Position numbers and translations under genes: made by a program
Notes under the pieces: generated by a model
What the model was told of the DNA's origin: nothing
What the model saw: the letters and a program-made list of their open reading frames with translations, nothing else
The model's database searches: none
Shown: piece after piece, positions 11,066 to 22,100 of the stretch
Layout: the number at the start of each line of letters is the position of its first letter
Numbering within the stretch: position 1 is the stretch's first letter
DNA from: Madurella fahalii
Lineage: Eukaryota; Ascomycota; Sordariomycetes; Sordariales
Direction: 5' to 3'
Assembly: GCA_029876055.1 (NCBI GenBank)
Contig: CM056879.1
Span: forward strand, 2,108,001-2,172,000
Length of the DNA stretch: 64,000 nt

Positions 11066-12617
11066 CGGAGAATACCGGCCGTTTGCCTTCGTTTGGCGAG
11101 GGTGTAAGTATACCATAGTATGGGCGCCGGGGATGTGAACTCGGGATTCTTCGATGCTGAATTTTATGGGAGAAGGCTTGCATAACCGGATCGTCAGAGC
11201 CGCCGAGCCACCACAAGAAGGCAATCCAGGCTGTCCAACTGGCTCTAATAAGGGAGACTCAAACAGGGAGTGCTTTGCCCAGCTTTTCTGGCAGGGATTG
11301 GGTGCCCCCGGAGACAGTGTCGCGCAGAATAAGCCCCTGTTCGACACTCTGTTCACGGTCCAGATGTCCGCTACGCCGCAGCAAAATGCTACACTACCAT
11401 GGCGCACCGGCCGCTCGGTTTCCGATTACGATGGAATGATGTCAGCAACAGACTTGGGATCATAAAATCGGCGTCGTGTTCTAGGACCGTTTATCCTGTG
11501 CAATGTCTTTTGTAGAGCGGTAGGTTCAGGTCGCGATCAGTGTCTCCCAGGGCATGCAAGAATTGGCGGGAGAACTTGAGGCAACGCCCCGTGAGATGCA
11601 ACAGCTGCAGGCAAAATGTTGGCCGCCAACTCCCGCCGCTGTCAGCAAAGCTTTCCATAAAAGTGCGGCAACATGTGACGGCTTCCGTCTTTGGTTAGCC
11701 GCGGGAGATCTTGACCGGGTACTTTTACGCGAGCTGAACCCCACCGCCAGATCTCAACCCCAGGGCATCGCACATCCCCAGGGCCCGGACAGATTGAACC
11801 TCAGTGTGAATGGCATGGTAACGTTATCCTTGGTTGTGTTGCATCGCACGTGTCCGGCCCCTCAATCGGCTGCCCACCGTCCCTCGGGCCCATGGGACGG
11901 TTGATTAGACCGCCTCCTTTCCACGGCAGCAAGGGTCTGATATCGGGGGCGCGCCTCTGTTGATACCGGTGAACTTGTGATCCCAGTCTCCTGCAAGCCA
12001 CAGCGCAGTCCTCGGACCCGCGCCAATTTCCACACGGAACGCTCGCCGGGCGCCTGGCCCGGAATTAACCTTCTCACACCTCCCTCTCCCCAGCGACCAG
12101 AGAAACGGCTGAGACTTGACAGCGCCACTCCCCCGACTCGTCGCATACACGCGAGCCAGAACCCCGCGCTGAGCATATGGAAGGTTCCGAAGGGTGGAAA
12201 TACGCATCCTGGCCAGGCCGCAGCACAAGCAGGTTTTCTATGTGCAGTGTGGTGTGTCGTACACACTGATGCCCTTGCAGACCCACCGCTGCGGGTTCGA
12301 TCTAGTTGCAGGGCGCTCTCACCGAGCTTTCACCGATTGCGATCATTTCATGTCAACCTCCTTTCTTTTGGTTCAAGATCCACCCCCCAATCCCCCCCCC
12401 CCAGAGTTTAAACGACAGCAGTCTTCCCCATTCCTGGAACGGCCCTTGTCCGACGCGATCGATTCCACCAACCTGGAATTGAGCCGTTCTGCGACACGGC
12501 CGATGCGTCACCGCATGCAGTGAGGTGGTAGCAGCAGTGGCATGGAGTTGAAGCCAACATCGAGACCACACGTTTCTCTGCCCCGGAACGGCCACCACGG
12601 TGGCAACCGAGTCCGCA
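11066..12617. other. Region between PKS relic and rhodopsin-like gene
   Basis: No supported gene. A plus-strand open frame at 11554-11904 and overlapping minus-strand frames near 11862-12266 are long for random DNA, but they contain no domain I recognise and sit in GC-rich sequence where chance frames are common. They may be the eroded end of the PKS locus. Confidence 0.4.
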
Positions 12618-13963
12618 ATGCCAACCGCCCAAACCGCGCCCGTCATAGCCGTTGGCGTCGGCACCATCTTTTTCTCTACTCTCTTCGTCGCCATACGGTC
12701 ATGGTCGAGAGCGGCCATGATGCGCGTCTTCGGCCTGGAGGATTGGCTGCTTCTTTGTGGCTGGGTGCGCCATCGCCATCTTTTTCTTTTTTTTGTCCTC
12801 TGTCTCGGAACCGTCTGCGGGACATGCTTTACTTATTGACCGCAACCGTTGCAGATCTGCGCCGTAGGCGTCTCTGTCGGCAACTTCTTCCGTCAGTGTC
12901 CCGCTTCATTTCCCTCTCTTGTCTGTCTGTGCCGGCGGGGGGTTCGCCATCTAACCGGTGATAACCGTATCGACAGAATTGCAGTTTGGCATGGGGAATG
13001 ATTTTGCGCAATTTGCCCCCGAGTCTAGGACCAAATATCTCCAGGTGAGCCGATTCCACGTTTTGCGGGTATAGTTGAGGGGGTTAGTAGATGACCAACT
13101 AGACAAACGCCCCGTCACAGATGGCCATCAGCATAAACTTCCTCTACGTCTTCGCCCTGACCTTCACCAAGATCTCGATCCTCTGTCTGTATCTGCGCGC
13201 CCTCAACTACCCCTCGGTCCGTCTGGCCACCAAGGTTCTCCTGGGCATCGTGGTGGCCAGCCACCTGTGGATCATCATCTCTGTCTGCACCACTTGCATC
13301 CCACTTGATGCGTTCTGGACGCCCTCGAAATTCGCGACATCCTACTGTCATCCGTTTTCTGTCTACTGGAGCCATTCCGGCCTCAACATCGCCACCGACC
13401 TTCTTATCTTCGCCTTGCCCCTGACGGTGCTGCACAAGATCCGCGTCCCGCCGAGGCAAAAGATAGCGCTGTACTTTGTCTTCATACTTGCCTTCTGGTA
13501 TGGACTGCCTTCCCGATTTCTTTCCGCTCTAGCTGACAAATCTCCCTCTTCCCTACCCAAAAACAACAGTGTCTGTATCATCTCCATCCTAAGGACTCTT
13601 CAGTTCATCCGCGGAATTACCTTGGCGGACGAGAGGACGATCGGGATCGCATGCTGGACCATGCTAGAGGTCAACATTGCCGTCATATGCGCCTGCCTTA
13701 CGACCATCAAGCCGCTTCTCGCTCCCTTGTTTCCTTGGATCTTCTCGGCACCGGCCAGCCCGCCAAGGCATGGCCCGGAGATTGAGACGATAGGACGAGC
13801 CAACCAGCGAGGGGGAGGAGGCCGTCCAGAGGATATTAGCGTCGTAACCGATAACCATGAGCTGGAATCAAGGGTGGCCGGGTACATCCGCAGCGACAAA
13901 GAAAAGTCGACGACGACCGAGTCTGGCCTGAGCACAAGTGGGCAGAGCACTAGTACTGCGTGA
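12618..13963 (+). CDS. Fungal rhodopsin-like seven-helix membrane protein
   Basis: 340-residue integral membrane protein of the fungal rhodopsin-domain (SAT4/Pth11-like) family. Exons 12618-12764, 12855-12891, 12977-13044, 13121-13497 and 13570-13963 agree in phase. Seven hydrophobic helices can be followed: an N-terminal one (VIAVGVGTIFFSTLFVAI), GLEDWLLLCGW after helix 1, then INFLYVFALTFTKISILCLY, KVLLGIVVASHLWIIISV, a central pair and a final one ending PLFPWIF. The conserved LQFGMGND loop spans an intron junction. The C-terminal 80 residues are polar and Ser/Thr-rich, suggesting a cytosolic tail. I chose the first ATG in frame (12618). The ligand is unknown; these proteins are candidate sensors or transport-linked membrane proteins. 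Confidence 0.85.
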
Positions 13964-14073
13964 GGGGGGAAGAAGTTCTGCTTGCATTTCATGTGTCATT
14001 AGCGTCCGGTATTGGGAATAGGAACCGTTGGCTGGGAAACACCATGTGTAGTATTGTTCTGACTGGAATTCAT

Positions 14074-14092
14074 AAAAAAAAAAAAAAAAAAA
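14074..14092. repeat. 19-base A homopolymer
   Basis: Uninterrupted A run between the rhodopsin-like gene and the convergent molybdoenzyme gene. Homopolymers of this length are unstable and prone to length errors in sequencing. Confidence 0.8.
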
Positions 14093-14239
14093 GGGAAAGC
14101 TTTCGTGCGCCTCAAACAAGGGCTTTTCCCATCCATCAACACTACATAAGGTATGTACTTATAGGGGGTAATATCCCACCGCATCTCATCCCAAACCCCC
14201 CTCCCCCACCAGCACAAACCCGTCCCCGCAAACCCCCGT

Positions 14240-17200
14240 CTACACGGGCACCAAGAGCGTCTGCGGACTCCGCACCTTGATCTGCTGCATCACCCACGCG
14301 CGCATCCTGCGCAGGCACCCCTGCGCGTTCTCCACCGCGCCGAGGAACTCCTCGTCCCAGAGGGCCTGCGCGGCCGGCAGCAGCGCCGTGACCGACGACT
14401 GGATGTGCGCGAGGTACACGGCCAGGCCCTGCAGGGCCTCGAGCACCTCGTACGCGTCCCGCCGCCGCCCCGGCGGGTCTTGGTCCTCGGGCGGCGGCGG
14501 GAAGAGCGCGTCGCGGAGGACGTGGGCGCGGTGGTGGCCGCGCTGCCGGTTCTCGCCGTACCTGGCCACCTGAGGCTCCAGCCCCGCGCGCATCCCCTCG
14601 GCGATCTGGTGCAGCACGCGCAGGCCGGCCTCCACCTCGAGGTCGTGGATCAGCTTGGGGATGAGCTTCTCGTAGATGTCCAGGAGCTGCACCGTCGTCT
14701 CGTACGTCTCGCCCAGCCAGAGCTCGAGTCGGCGTTCGCGGTTGGTGAGGTCTTTGGTGTTGGTGGTATTGACTGCGTCTTTGGCGGCGGTTTTGTGGAT
14801 GGCTGCGGTTTGAGGTTCTGGAATATGCGGTCCCGAGCCGGTAGAGGCTGGGATCTTCTCGATGCGAACCGATCCGGATTTGAACAGGGGCTGCTTGGAG
14901 ATGGGATCCCATCGGTCTTTGCTGGAGATCAGTACAAGAGCTGTCCGAGAATTCCATGGGAAGATTGGACGCGCTTACCGACCGTGAGCTCGTTGGCCGC
15001 TCGTGCTCTGCCATCTTGAGAGTCCCAGTAGCCAAAGTGGAAGGGAATAAACACCTGCCCCTCGGCGACCCGGCCGACCCGGCATTTCAGCTCCACCGCG
15101 CCCCGTCTCGACCGCACCACGACCATTTCCCCATCAGACACACCGAACTTTGCGGCATCCTGCTCCGAGACCCTAACCTCTGGCTCAGGGCAGGCCTTTT
15201 GCAGTGCTGTGCGCCCCGTTTTTGTGCGAGTGTGGAAGTGATACACGTTCCGGCCGGTCGAGAGCCTAAGCGGGAACTCTTCGTCTGGCTCCTCCATTGG
15301 CGACGAGTAGTGGCAAGCCTTCAGGATGGCTCTCCCGGCTGGGTTCATGGCCTTGTAGTCCTCTTTGCTGTATGGAGCCCCCGTTTCTAGATCATGACCA
15401 AAGCTCTCGCAGTACTCGATGTCGGTATAGAAGACGCCATTGGCATACAGCCGTTCCGTCCCGTGGGGGTTCTCTGCGTTGCATGGCCATTGGATCCCCG
15501 ACCCGCCTGTCAGGAGGTCGTAGCTCAGACCGGTGTAGTCGCATGGCCTGCCGGCAGACAACTTCTTCCATGCCTCAAACACCTCCTCCGGCGTAGTCCA
15601 AGGAAGGAGATCCCCGCCGTCCTTGTTCTTGAATTCCATTCTTCTGGCGTAGTCCAGAAAGATGTCCAAGTCGGACTTGGCCTCGCCCGGAGGGTCAACG
15701 GCTTTATGCGATATGTGGACCGTGCGGTCGACGTTCGTGAAGCAGCCCGTCTTCTCTCCCCATTGGGCAGCGGGGAGGACGACGTCAGCGATAGCGGCAG
15801 TTTCGGTCAAGTAGATGTCCTGGCACACCACAAAGAGTTCGGGCTGCGTCAGGAGATCCCGGACACGGGGCAAGTTCGGAAGGCTGACGAGAGGGTTTGT
15901 GCCGCTTATCCAGAACATCCGGATGGATCCGCTCTCGATGTAGTTGAGAAGGTTCTGCACGTGTGTAGGCTCGTTCCAGTGCGGTACTTGAATAGGCTCG
16001 ATATTCCACAATCGCGCGAGGTCGGCCATGTGGCTAGGGTTTTGGTGATTGCGGAAACCGGGAAATTCGCCATCGCAGCCAGCCTCGCGGTTGTTCTGAG
16101 CTGTGGGCTGGCCGTTCATCTGCAAGACGCCACAGCCGGCTTTGCCGATCATGCCGCGCAGCAGATTGATGTTATTGATCTGGCACGCACTGGCGGTGGC
16201 CTGGTGTGACTGGTAAACCCCCTGGAGCGCAGTAGAGAGCAGGCTTTTGGACGTCCCAATGATCCGCGCTGCTTCTTCCAGATCCTTGATGGGTACCCCG
16301 GTGATCTTTTCAACAGTCTCGGGGTCGTATTCGGCAACTGTGGCCTCGAGTTCTTTCAGGCCGACGGTATGCTTGGATAGATAGTTGCGGTCAACCCAGT
16401 CATTCTTGAACAGCAGGTGTTGGATGCCGTTCAGCAAGGCGAGGTTGGTCCCAACCCGTGGGGCCAGATGGAGGGTCGCTTTGCGCGCCGTCTCTGACAG
16501 TCGTGGATCCACCACGATCAGCTTCGGCGGATGTGGTCCAGCCAATCGGTCCAAGATCCTTGACCAGAGAACAGTCTGTGTTGCTGCCATGTTGTGCCCT
16601 ACCAGAAACAAGCAGTCGGTGTAGTCAATGTCGGTGTAAGAGCCTGGCTGTCCGTCGGAACCGAAAGATTCTCGCATCGAAGCTGCCGCTGTGGCCGTGC
16701 AGAGCCGTGTGTTTCCGTCCCTAGGAAACGGGTACCATGTTAGACTCAGGCGACCGCCAGGGGAGGAGGGCTTTCTCACATATGAAGCGTGTGGAGACCG
16801 GCTTTGCCCACCAGGGCCAGCGCATAGTACTCTTCCAAAAACAGTTGGCCTGATGTGTAGAAGGCAATGCTGTGGTTCGTGAGGTGTTTCTGGAGCTCCT
16901 TGGATTTTGCGACAATCAAATCCATTGCTTCATCCCACGAAGCTCGCTCTAGACGACCATTTTTCCGTATCATGGGGTAGGTCAACCGGTCCTTGTTGTG
17001 GATTGCCCTCCATCTAGGTCTGTGAGCCGCATTTCACCTTGGGCTGACAAAGAGGTACAACAAACACGCTTACCCATGGAGGCCTTTTGGGCCCAAACGG
17101 CCCTTGTTGACACGGTCCATTGCTCTCCCTCGGACTCCGACGACCTTGCCATTTTTGACACCGATGTCCAAACCGCAGCAGTTGCTAACAGGAACAATTA

Positions 17201-17402
17201 AGCAAAGACGCACGGAGCAGCTGTCTCACCATTGAATCACCCACCTGCAGAGGACACAGGCACTCTGGACCCATTTTTCTGGTTCTTCATCGCAGGCCTG
17301 GTCCACCCTTGTTGGCCATTCGTCCCGGTACGGCGCCCGGGGACCCCAGACGTCCTCGATCGAGTCCCGTGTCTGGAATGCCGGCGCAGCGTAGCTATCC
17401 AT
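14240..17402 (-). CDS. Bacterial-type molybdopterin oxidoreductase (NasA-like nitrate reductase homologue)
   Basis: 973-residue protein in five exons on the minus strand: 17245-17402, 17074-17184, 16780-17013, 14979-16720 and 14240-14916; the coding length divides exactly by three. The N-terminus carries a 4Fe-4S site written SACVLCSNCCGLDIG across the first intron. Then come GRLGPKGLHG, the molybdopterin-binding core (SASMRESFG-type region, LFLVGHNMAATQ, IVVDPRLSETARKATLHL, MNGQPTAQNNREAGCDGEFPG), and the C-terminal molydop-binding barrel ending at the ANELTV junction. This is the prokaryotic NasA/NarB layout and unlike the usual fungal nitrate reductase (sulfite-oxidase-type Mo domain, cytochrome b5, FAD). 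A further 190-residue helical, acidic C-terminal extension follows. The substrate is probably nitrate, but formate or another small oxyanion is possible. Confidence 0.85.
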
Positions 17403-17793
17403 TTTTCCGCCCTGACTGTGGAATATTGGTGGCTGTTCTTGATCTCCGCATCGTCCAAGGCGCCATTGCAGTGCTTATAGCTGGCGATGAGATTGGACAA
17501 CAGCACCGGATGCCGGCAGTGCGCCCGAGGAGATTCCTATTTGTGACGTCATTCCCTGTTGCATTCCCTGATCGACTGGTCGGAAATGGAAGGAGCTGTC
17601 TCTATTTGTATTCAAAGAACCGGGAAATTCTCCATTTCCCCTCCATGTGAGATTTTTGTCCCGTTCCGTTCGAAATCAATCCGTCATCGCCAAAGCTGAC
17701 CCGCTGTCCTTTCGCAGCCCGCCACATTGATGCGCTGAGGAATCCCTGCTAGCTTCTATCCATGTTTCGGTTCAAGCGTCAATTGTCCTTGTC
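17403..17793. other. Upstream region of the molybdoenzyme gene
   Basis: 391 bases with no coding exon, lying between the start of the molybdoenzyme gene and the stop of the next minus-strand gene. It presumably holds the molybdoenzyme promoter. I looked for and did not find clustered GATA-type (nitrogen) sites clear enough to claim. Confidence 0.4.
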
Positions 17794-18814
17794 CTAGTAT
17801 CCTGGCCCTAGAGAGAAGTTCTCTCTATTGAAGATGGAGTCGGCCGCGCGCAGCTGTTGAAAGCGACAGCGCTCTGGCATAACCTTTTCAACGATCTGGA
17901 CCGTCTCTTCCTCCCCGTTCGCATCCACCACAATCCGCGCTTCTCCGGGGACGGCTTGGCTCAGATACTCCAAGACTGGCGTCAAACAAGCAGCCCACTC
18001 CTCCAAGACTTTTTCTTGGTTCACCAGGGCCTGTGCGTGCTGGGGGCGATGTTTCGGCTGCTCAGCGATAACCCCCAACATCGAAAGGCCACTGAGAACA
18101 TCTTCCCATAATTCCGGGTCTATGCGGAAAGCTTCACCACAGGGACTTGAAACTCTCGTCGGCCCCAGGACCATTATTATCTTCCGCATCTTCCTCCGTT
18201 TCTCGGGACTAAAACTCATGAGATTCGACCCACCGTCACCAGTCACGCGGATTCTGAAAGTATTTCCTTCGTACAGCATTGTCTCGACCTCCTCGGTGAT
18301 CTGACGGCAGACCAGGAAAAGTCCAGGCAACGCGCTTCGCCGGGACGGGGGAACTCCGGGACGGTACCGCTTGCACCTGTAACAATAGTCGTCTTGGCCG
18401 GAAGGGCCATACTCGCCCTCATCATCCCAAGCCATCAACCAAGAGGCAGGCTTAATCCTTTCATTGCTCTCCTAGAGGGTTGCTTTAGAATTTCATTTTC
18501 TCCTCTTCGTCGTCGTTACTCACCTTCCCCGTCGAGGAGGTTCCAGTAGATTCCCGGGAACAGCTAGGACAATCCACTGACTCAAAAGAGAAATATGTCG
18601 GGGGGGCTTTTCCAATGCTGTATGGGCCCTGATGCCATGGCGGATCCGACCATCCTTTCGGGCGGTTTTGATAATAGATATTGGACAAATCGCCAAAGCA
18701 ATCAAAGGTGAGATTCTGCGGGACACAGGATCGGTAGATGAGCCGGCGAATTTCCAGCGGTATACCCAGGAGGGCGCTAGAGGTCGAAGCGGGGAGGATG
18801 TATCCCAATGCCAT
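17794..18814 (-). CDS. 2EXR/F-box-like fungal protein
   Basis: 322 residues from exons 18524-18814 and 17794-18471; the intron 18472-18523 is GTGAGT...CTCTAG and keeps phase. The N-terminal LLGIPLEIRRLIYRSCV segment is the signature of the fungal 2EXR/F-box-like group, and a conserved GLFLVCRQITEEVETMLY helix follows about 100 residues later. Two CxxC pairs (CPSCS and CYRCKRY) might bind a metal. Such proteins are very numerous in ascomycetes and mostly uncharacterised; some act as substrate adaptors of SCF ubiquitin ligases. No partner can be inferred. It is divergent from the NLR-type gene starting at 19158. Confidence 0.7.
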
Positions 18815-19157
18815 TGCAGCTTGTGGTCAAGAAGCATGGGAAAGGTGGGTAAAAGGTGGGTAAGAGGTGGGTCATCCCCGCCCTATATTCCCAACGGTGT
18901 TCCAGGTCTGGCAGGGTTGTGCGCCCTATCAATATTAGTTGGGATCGGCGTCTGCCTGGGACCCTGCCAACCGCCCAATAAGCTCGCGAATGGAAGGCTG
19001 ACCTAATATTCATGTGCCTGGGCCCCAGACGGGGCAGGTTGACAGGGGATGTTCCAACTCTGTGCCGGCGGAGATCGTCGAGACCGGCACCGATGTCCGG
19101 ATTGCTCCAAGTATATTTCGCGTTTCTCCGACACCGCTCCCCCGAAGCAGTCATGCC
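18815..19157. promoter_or_regulatory. Divergent promoter region between 2EXR-like and NLR-type genes
   Basis: 343 bases separate the two divergent starts. It contains a tandem AGGTGGGTAA-type repeat at about 18845-18872. No TATA box is convincing. Shared control is possible but only inferred from spacing. Confidence 0.35.
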
Positions 19158-22100
19158 ATGATGGACAGCATGGATGCCTTGGAAGAGGTGAGAGGGTCGT
19201 TGCCACCCTTCGTATGCCGCGCCGGAAAATGGCCCGCTAACGCCCGCACCGTGGAACCGCGATTTTAGCCCATCACTCCCGTGCTATGCTCGTCGCTAAG
19301 CCAGTCCTCGAGAGCCGCGGCGACCAGCCGGTTGACGACACTCGCTCGGGTCTTTGGTAACTTGTCTATAAAGAAGCAAAGCAACGAAACCCCCGAAGAT
19401 GTTCGCGGCCCGCTTGGGCTCCGGCTCCTGTTCGACTCGGCCGAGCCGCTGGCCGACATCATTTTCGTTCACGGCCTGGGGGGCGGATCGCGGAAAACGT
19501 GGGATAAAGATAATGACCCTGCCCTGTATTGGCCGCGGGAATGGCTTTCTCGGGATCCCGAGTTCAGACATGTCCGTGCCCATACCTTTGGTTACCCTGC
19601 CGACTGGATGGATCGCCGCGAGTCTGTCCTCGGCATCAACGACTTCGCCAACTCGCTGCTTTCTCAACTACAAGCTTCGGCGACCATCAGGCGAGCGAAA
19701 CAGGTAAGCTTTTGTCTCTGCCTTGAAGCAATAACTGGGAGGGCTGACGCTTGCAGCTTCCCCTGATCTTTGTCTGTCATAGTATGGGAGGGTTGGTCGT
19801 CAAAAAGGTAGGTGTCTGATTTTCCCTGCTAGCACACTAGTGTTTTTTTTCTCACCACTCAAGCGCCCCGCAGGCCTTCATCCTTTCCCAGCATGACCCA
19901 AATTTTCAGGAGTTGGGCAAACGCTTTGATACCATCTACTTTCTCGGAACACCTCATCATGGCGCCAGTTCAGCTCAGCTCATCACCGCCATTCTGAAGG
20001 CGTCCAATAGCAGAAACAAGCCTTTTGTTAACGATCTCAAACTTGAATCCCCTGCGATCCAAGCCATCAACGATGAGTTTCGTCATTATCCAAGCCGGGT
20101 CCAGCTTTATTCTTTCTTTGAAGCCGAACCGACTTCTATTCTCGAGCTTGGGGGCGTGTTCATTGTTACGAAAGCCTCGGGCATTATGAATCTCCCCAAC
20201 GAACGAGTCAGTCCCCTCCAAGCAGACCATCGCGGCGTTTGCAAATACAACTCCCCATCCGACCCAACTACATAGTTGTCAGAAACTCAATAGTGGAAGC
20301 CCTTGACAGAATCAGGATCGCATGTGCGTCAATTTTTCAACTTCTATTTTCTATTGCCTTTACACTAACATAGCTTAGGGAACACTGCCAACGACGGCGC
20401 GATGAAGACCCGGAAGCGCAACCTCAAGAATTTCCTCCATATTTCCGACCAATTGTGGCAGTTTCATGTAGACTTTGATGAGCCTAGGGTTGAGGGGTCT
20501 TGCGAATGGCTTAGCAATATTCCGTCGTTCCGGCGATGGTGCGACGCCTCGGAACCTAGGATGTTCTGGCTTTACGGCAACCCGGGCACCGGAAAGTCTT
20601 TCCTAGCCAAATATGTGATTGACCATGTAGCTGGGCTCGGCTTTGATTGCAGCTACTTCTTTTTCCGTGCGGGCGACAAGAAGCAGTCGCCTCTCAAGAG
20701 CTGCTTGCTCTCCTTGGCATGGCAGATGGCCGAAAGCAGCGTCTTCATCCGCGATATCTTCCTGGAGATGTACGAATCGGGAAGCGAGTTTGACCAGGAG
20801 AACTTCCAATCAATATGGAGGACCCTCTTTGTTGGCGGTATCTTCCAGACAAAACTTGTCAAGCCACACTTCTGGGTCCTTGATGGGTTGGACGAATGCG
20901 CCAATTATGGAGAGTTGTTCCCCCTACTCGCGAAAATAAGCTCGGCGTTATCACTCCAGATATTTGTGTCTTCTAGACCTAGCATCGACATGCACACCGG
21001 GATTACATGGTACGGCCCGGAGGCAGCGATGTATACCGTCACCCAGGAATCTACCTCGGCGGACATCCAACGTTACATCGAAAATCATGTGGATCTTTTC
21101 AGCATCCAGAAGCCTTCGGAGCGACAGACGCTGATGTCCATCATTCTCAACAAGTCTGAGGGGAGCTTTCTGTGGGTGAAGCTCGTTCTCAAAGAGCTTA
21201 GAAACGCGCTCAGCGAAGAGGCAATCAAGAGGGTGCTGAAGAACATCCCTAAAGGCATGGATCAGATTTACTTAAGGAGCCTTGAGCCTCTATCGAAGGA
21301 AGAAATGAGACGACCCGTGGCGAAGACGATTTTGATGTGGGCAAGTACGTGCATTCGGCCCCTGGAAGTCGCCGAGCTCAAAGCCGCTCTTGTGATTCAC
21401 ATCAATCAGACGTTCAATAGTTTGGAGAGACATATCGGCTGGCTTTGTGGATGTCTCGTCACAGTCGACGCCTGTAGCCTCGTCAAGGTCGTACACGAGA
21501 CAGCCCGGAGCTTCATTCTCAATCCAGAGAGTGGGTCACCCGTCGCCTTCAGGGAAGCAGAAGCGCATAAAGAACTAGCAATCGTTTGTCTGAAATATCT
21601 CAACGAGAAGGAACTCAAGGCTCCTCGTGGCCGCCGGTCAAATGCGGTTCAAGCCGGCACAATCGCCCGTTCCCCATTCATCAGATATGCAGTACTAGCA
21701 TGGCACGAGCACATGGAGAAATCGCAAAGCACCAGCGAAGAGATGGTCGAGCTTCTATACAACTTCTGCTCCTCTACAAGCGGGAACATCCTGACATGGA
21801 TCGAGTACGTAGTATCGGCCAATAGCAACCTTTCTACCCTCACCCGAGCGGGCGTCCTTATGAGAAGTTTTGCGGCTCGTGTGGGCAAAACCCGCCAGCA
21901 ACAGACAGAAAGGCTGGATCACATCAAGGCCTGGAGCACGGACTTAATACGGGTTGCAGCAAAGTTTGGTCGAAATCTGCTCCGGCTTCCAGCCTCCATT
22001 TACACTACGGTGCCGCCTTTCTGCCCTAGGAATTCCGCTATATATCGCCAATATGGACATTCAAAACGTGGAGTCGGCGTTCTTGGAGTCAACTCATTGT

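Noticed and set aside
12600..12617. Start of the rhodopsin-like protein at GTG 12600
   Set aside because: A nuclear fungal gene should start at ATG; the in-frame ATG at 12618 gives a normal N-terminus.
14142..15035. Long Arg/Ala/Gly-rich minus-strand frame overlapping the end of the molybdoenzyme gene
   Set aside because: Shadow frame in GC-rich DNA; the correctly spliced molybdoenzyme exon occupies the same bases in another frame.
15394..16209. 271-codon plus-strand open frame
   Set aside because: Antisense to the molybdoenzyme core; long only because of high GC.
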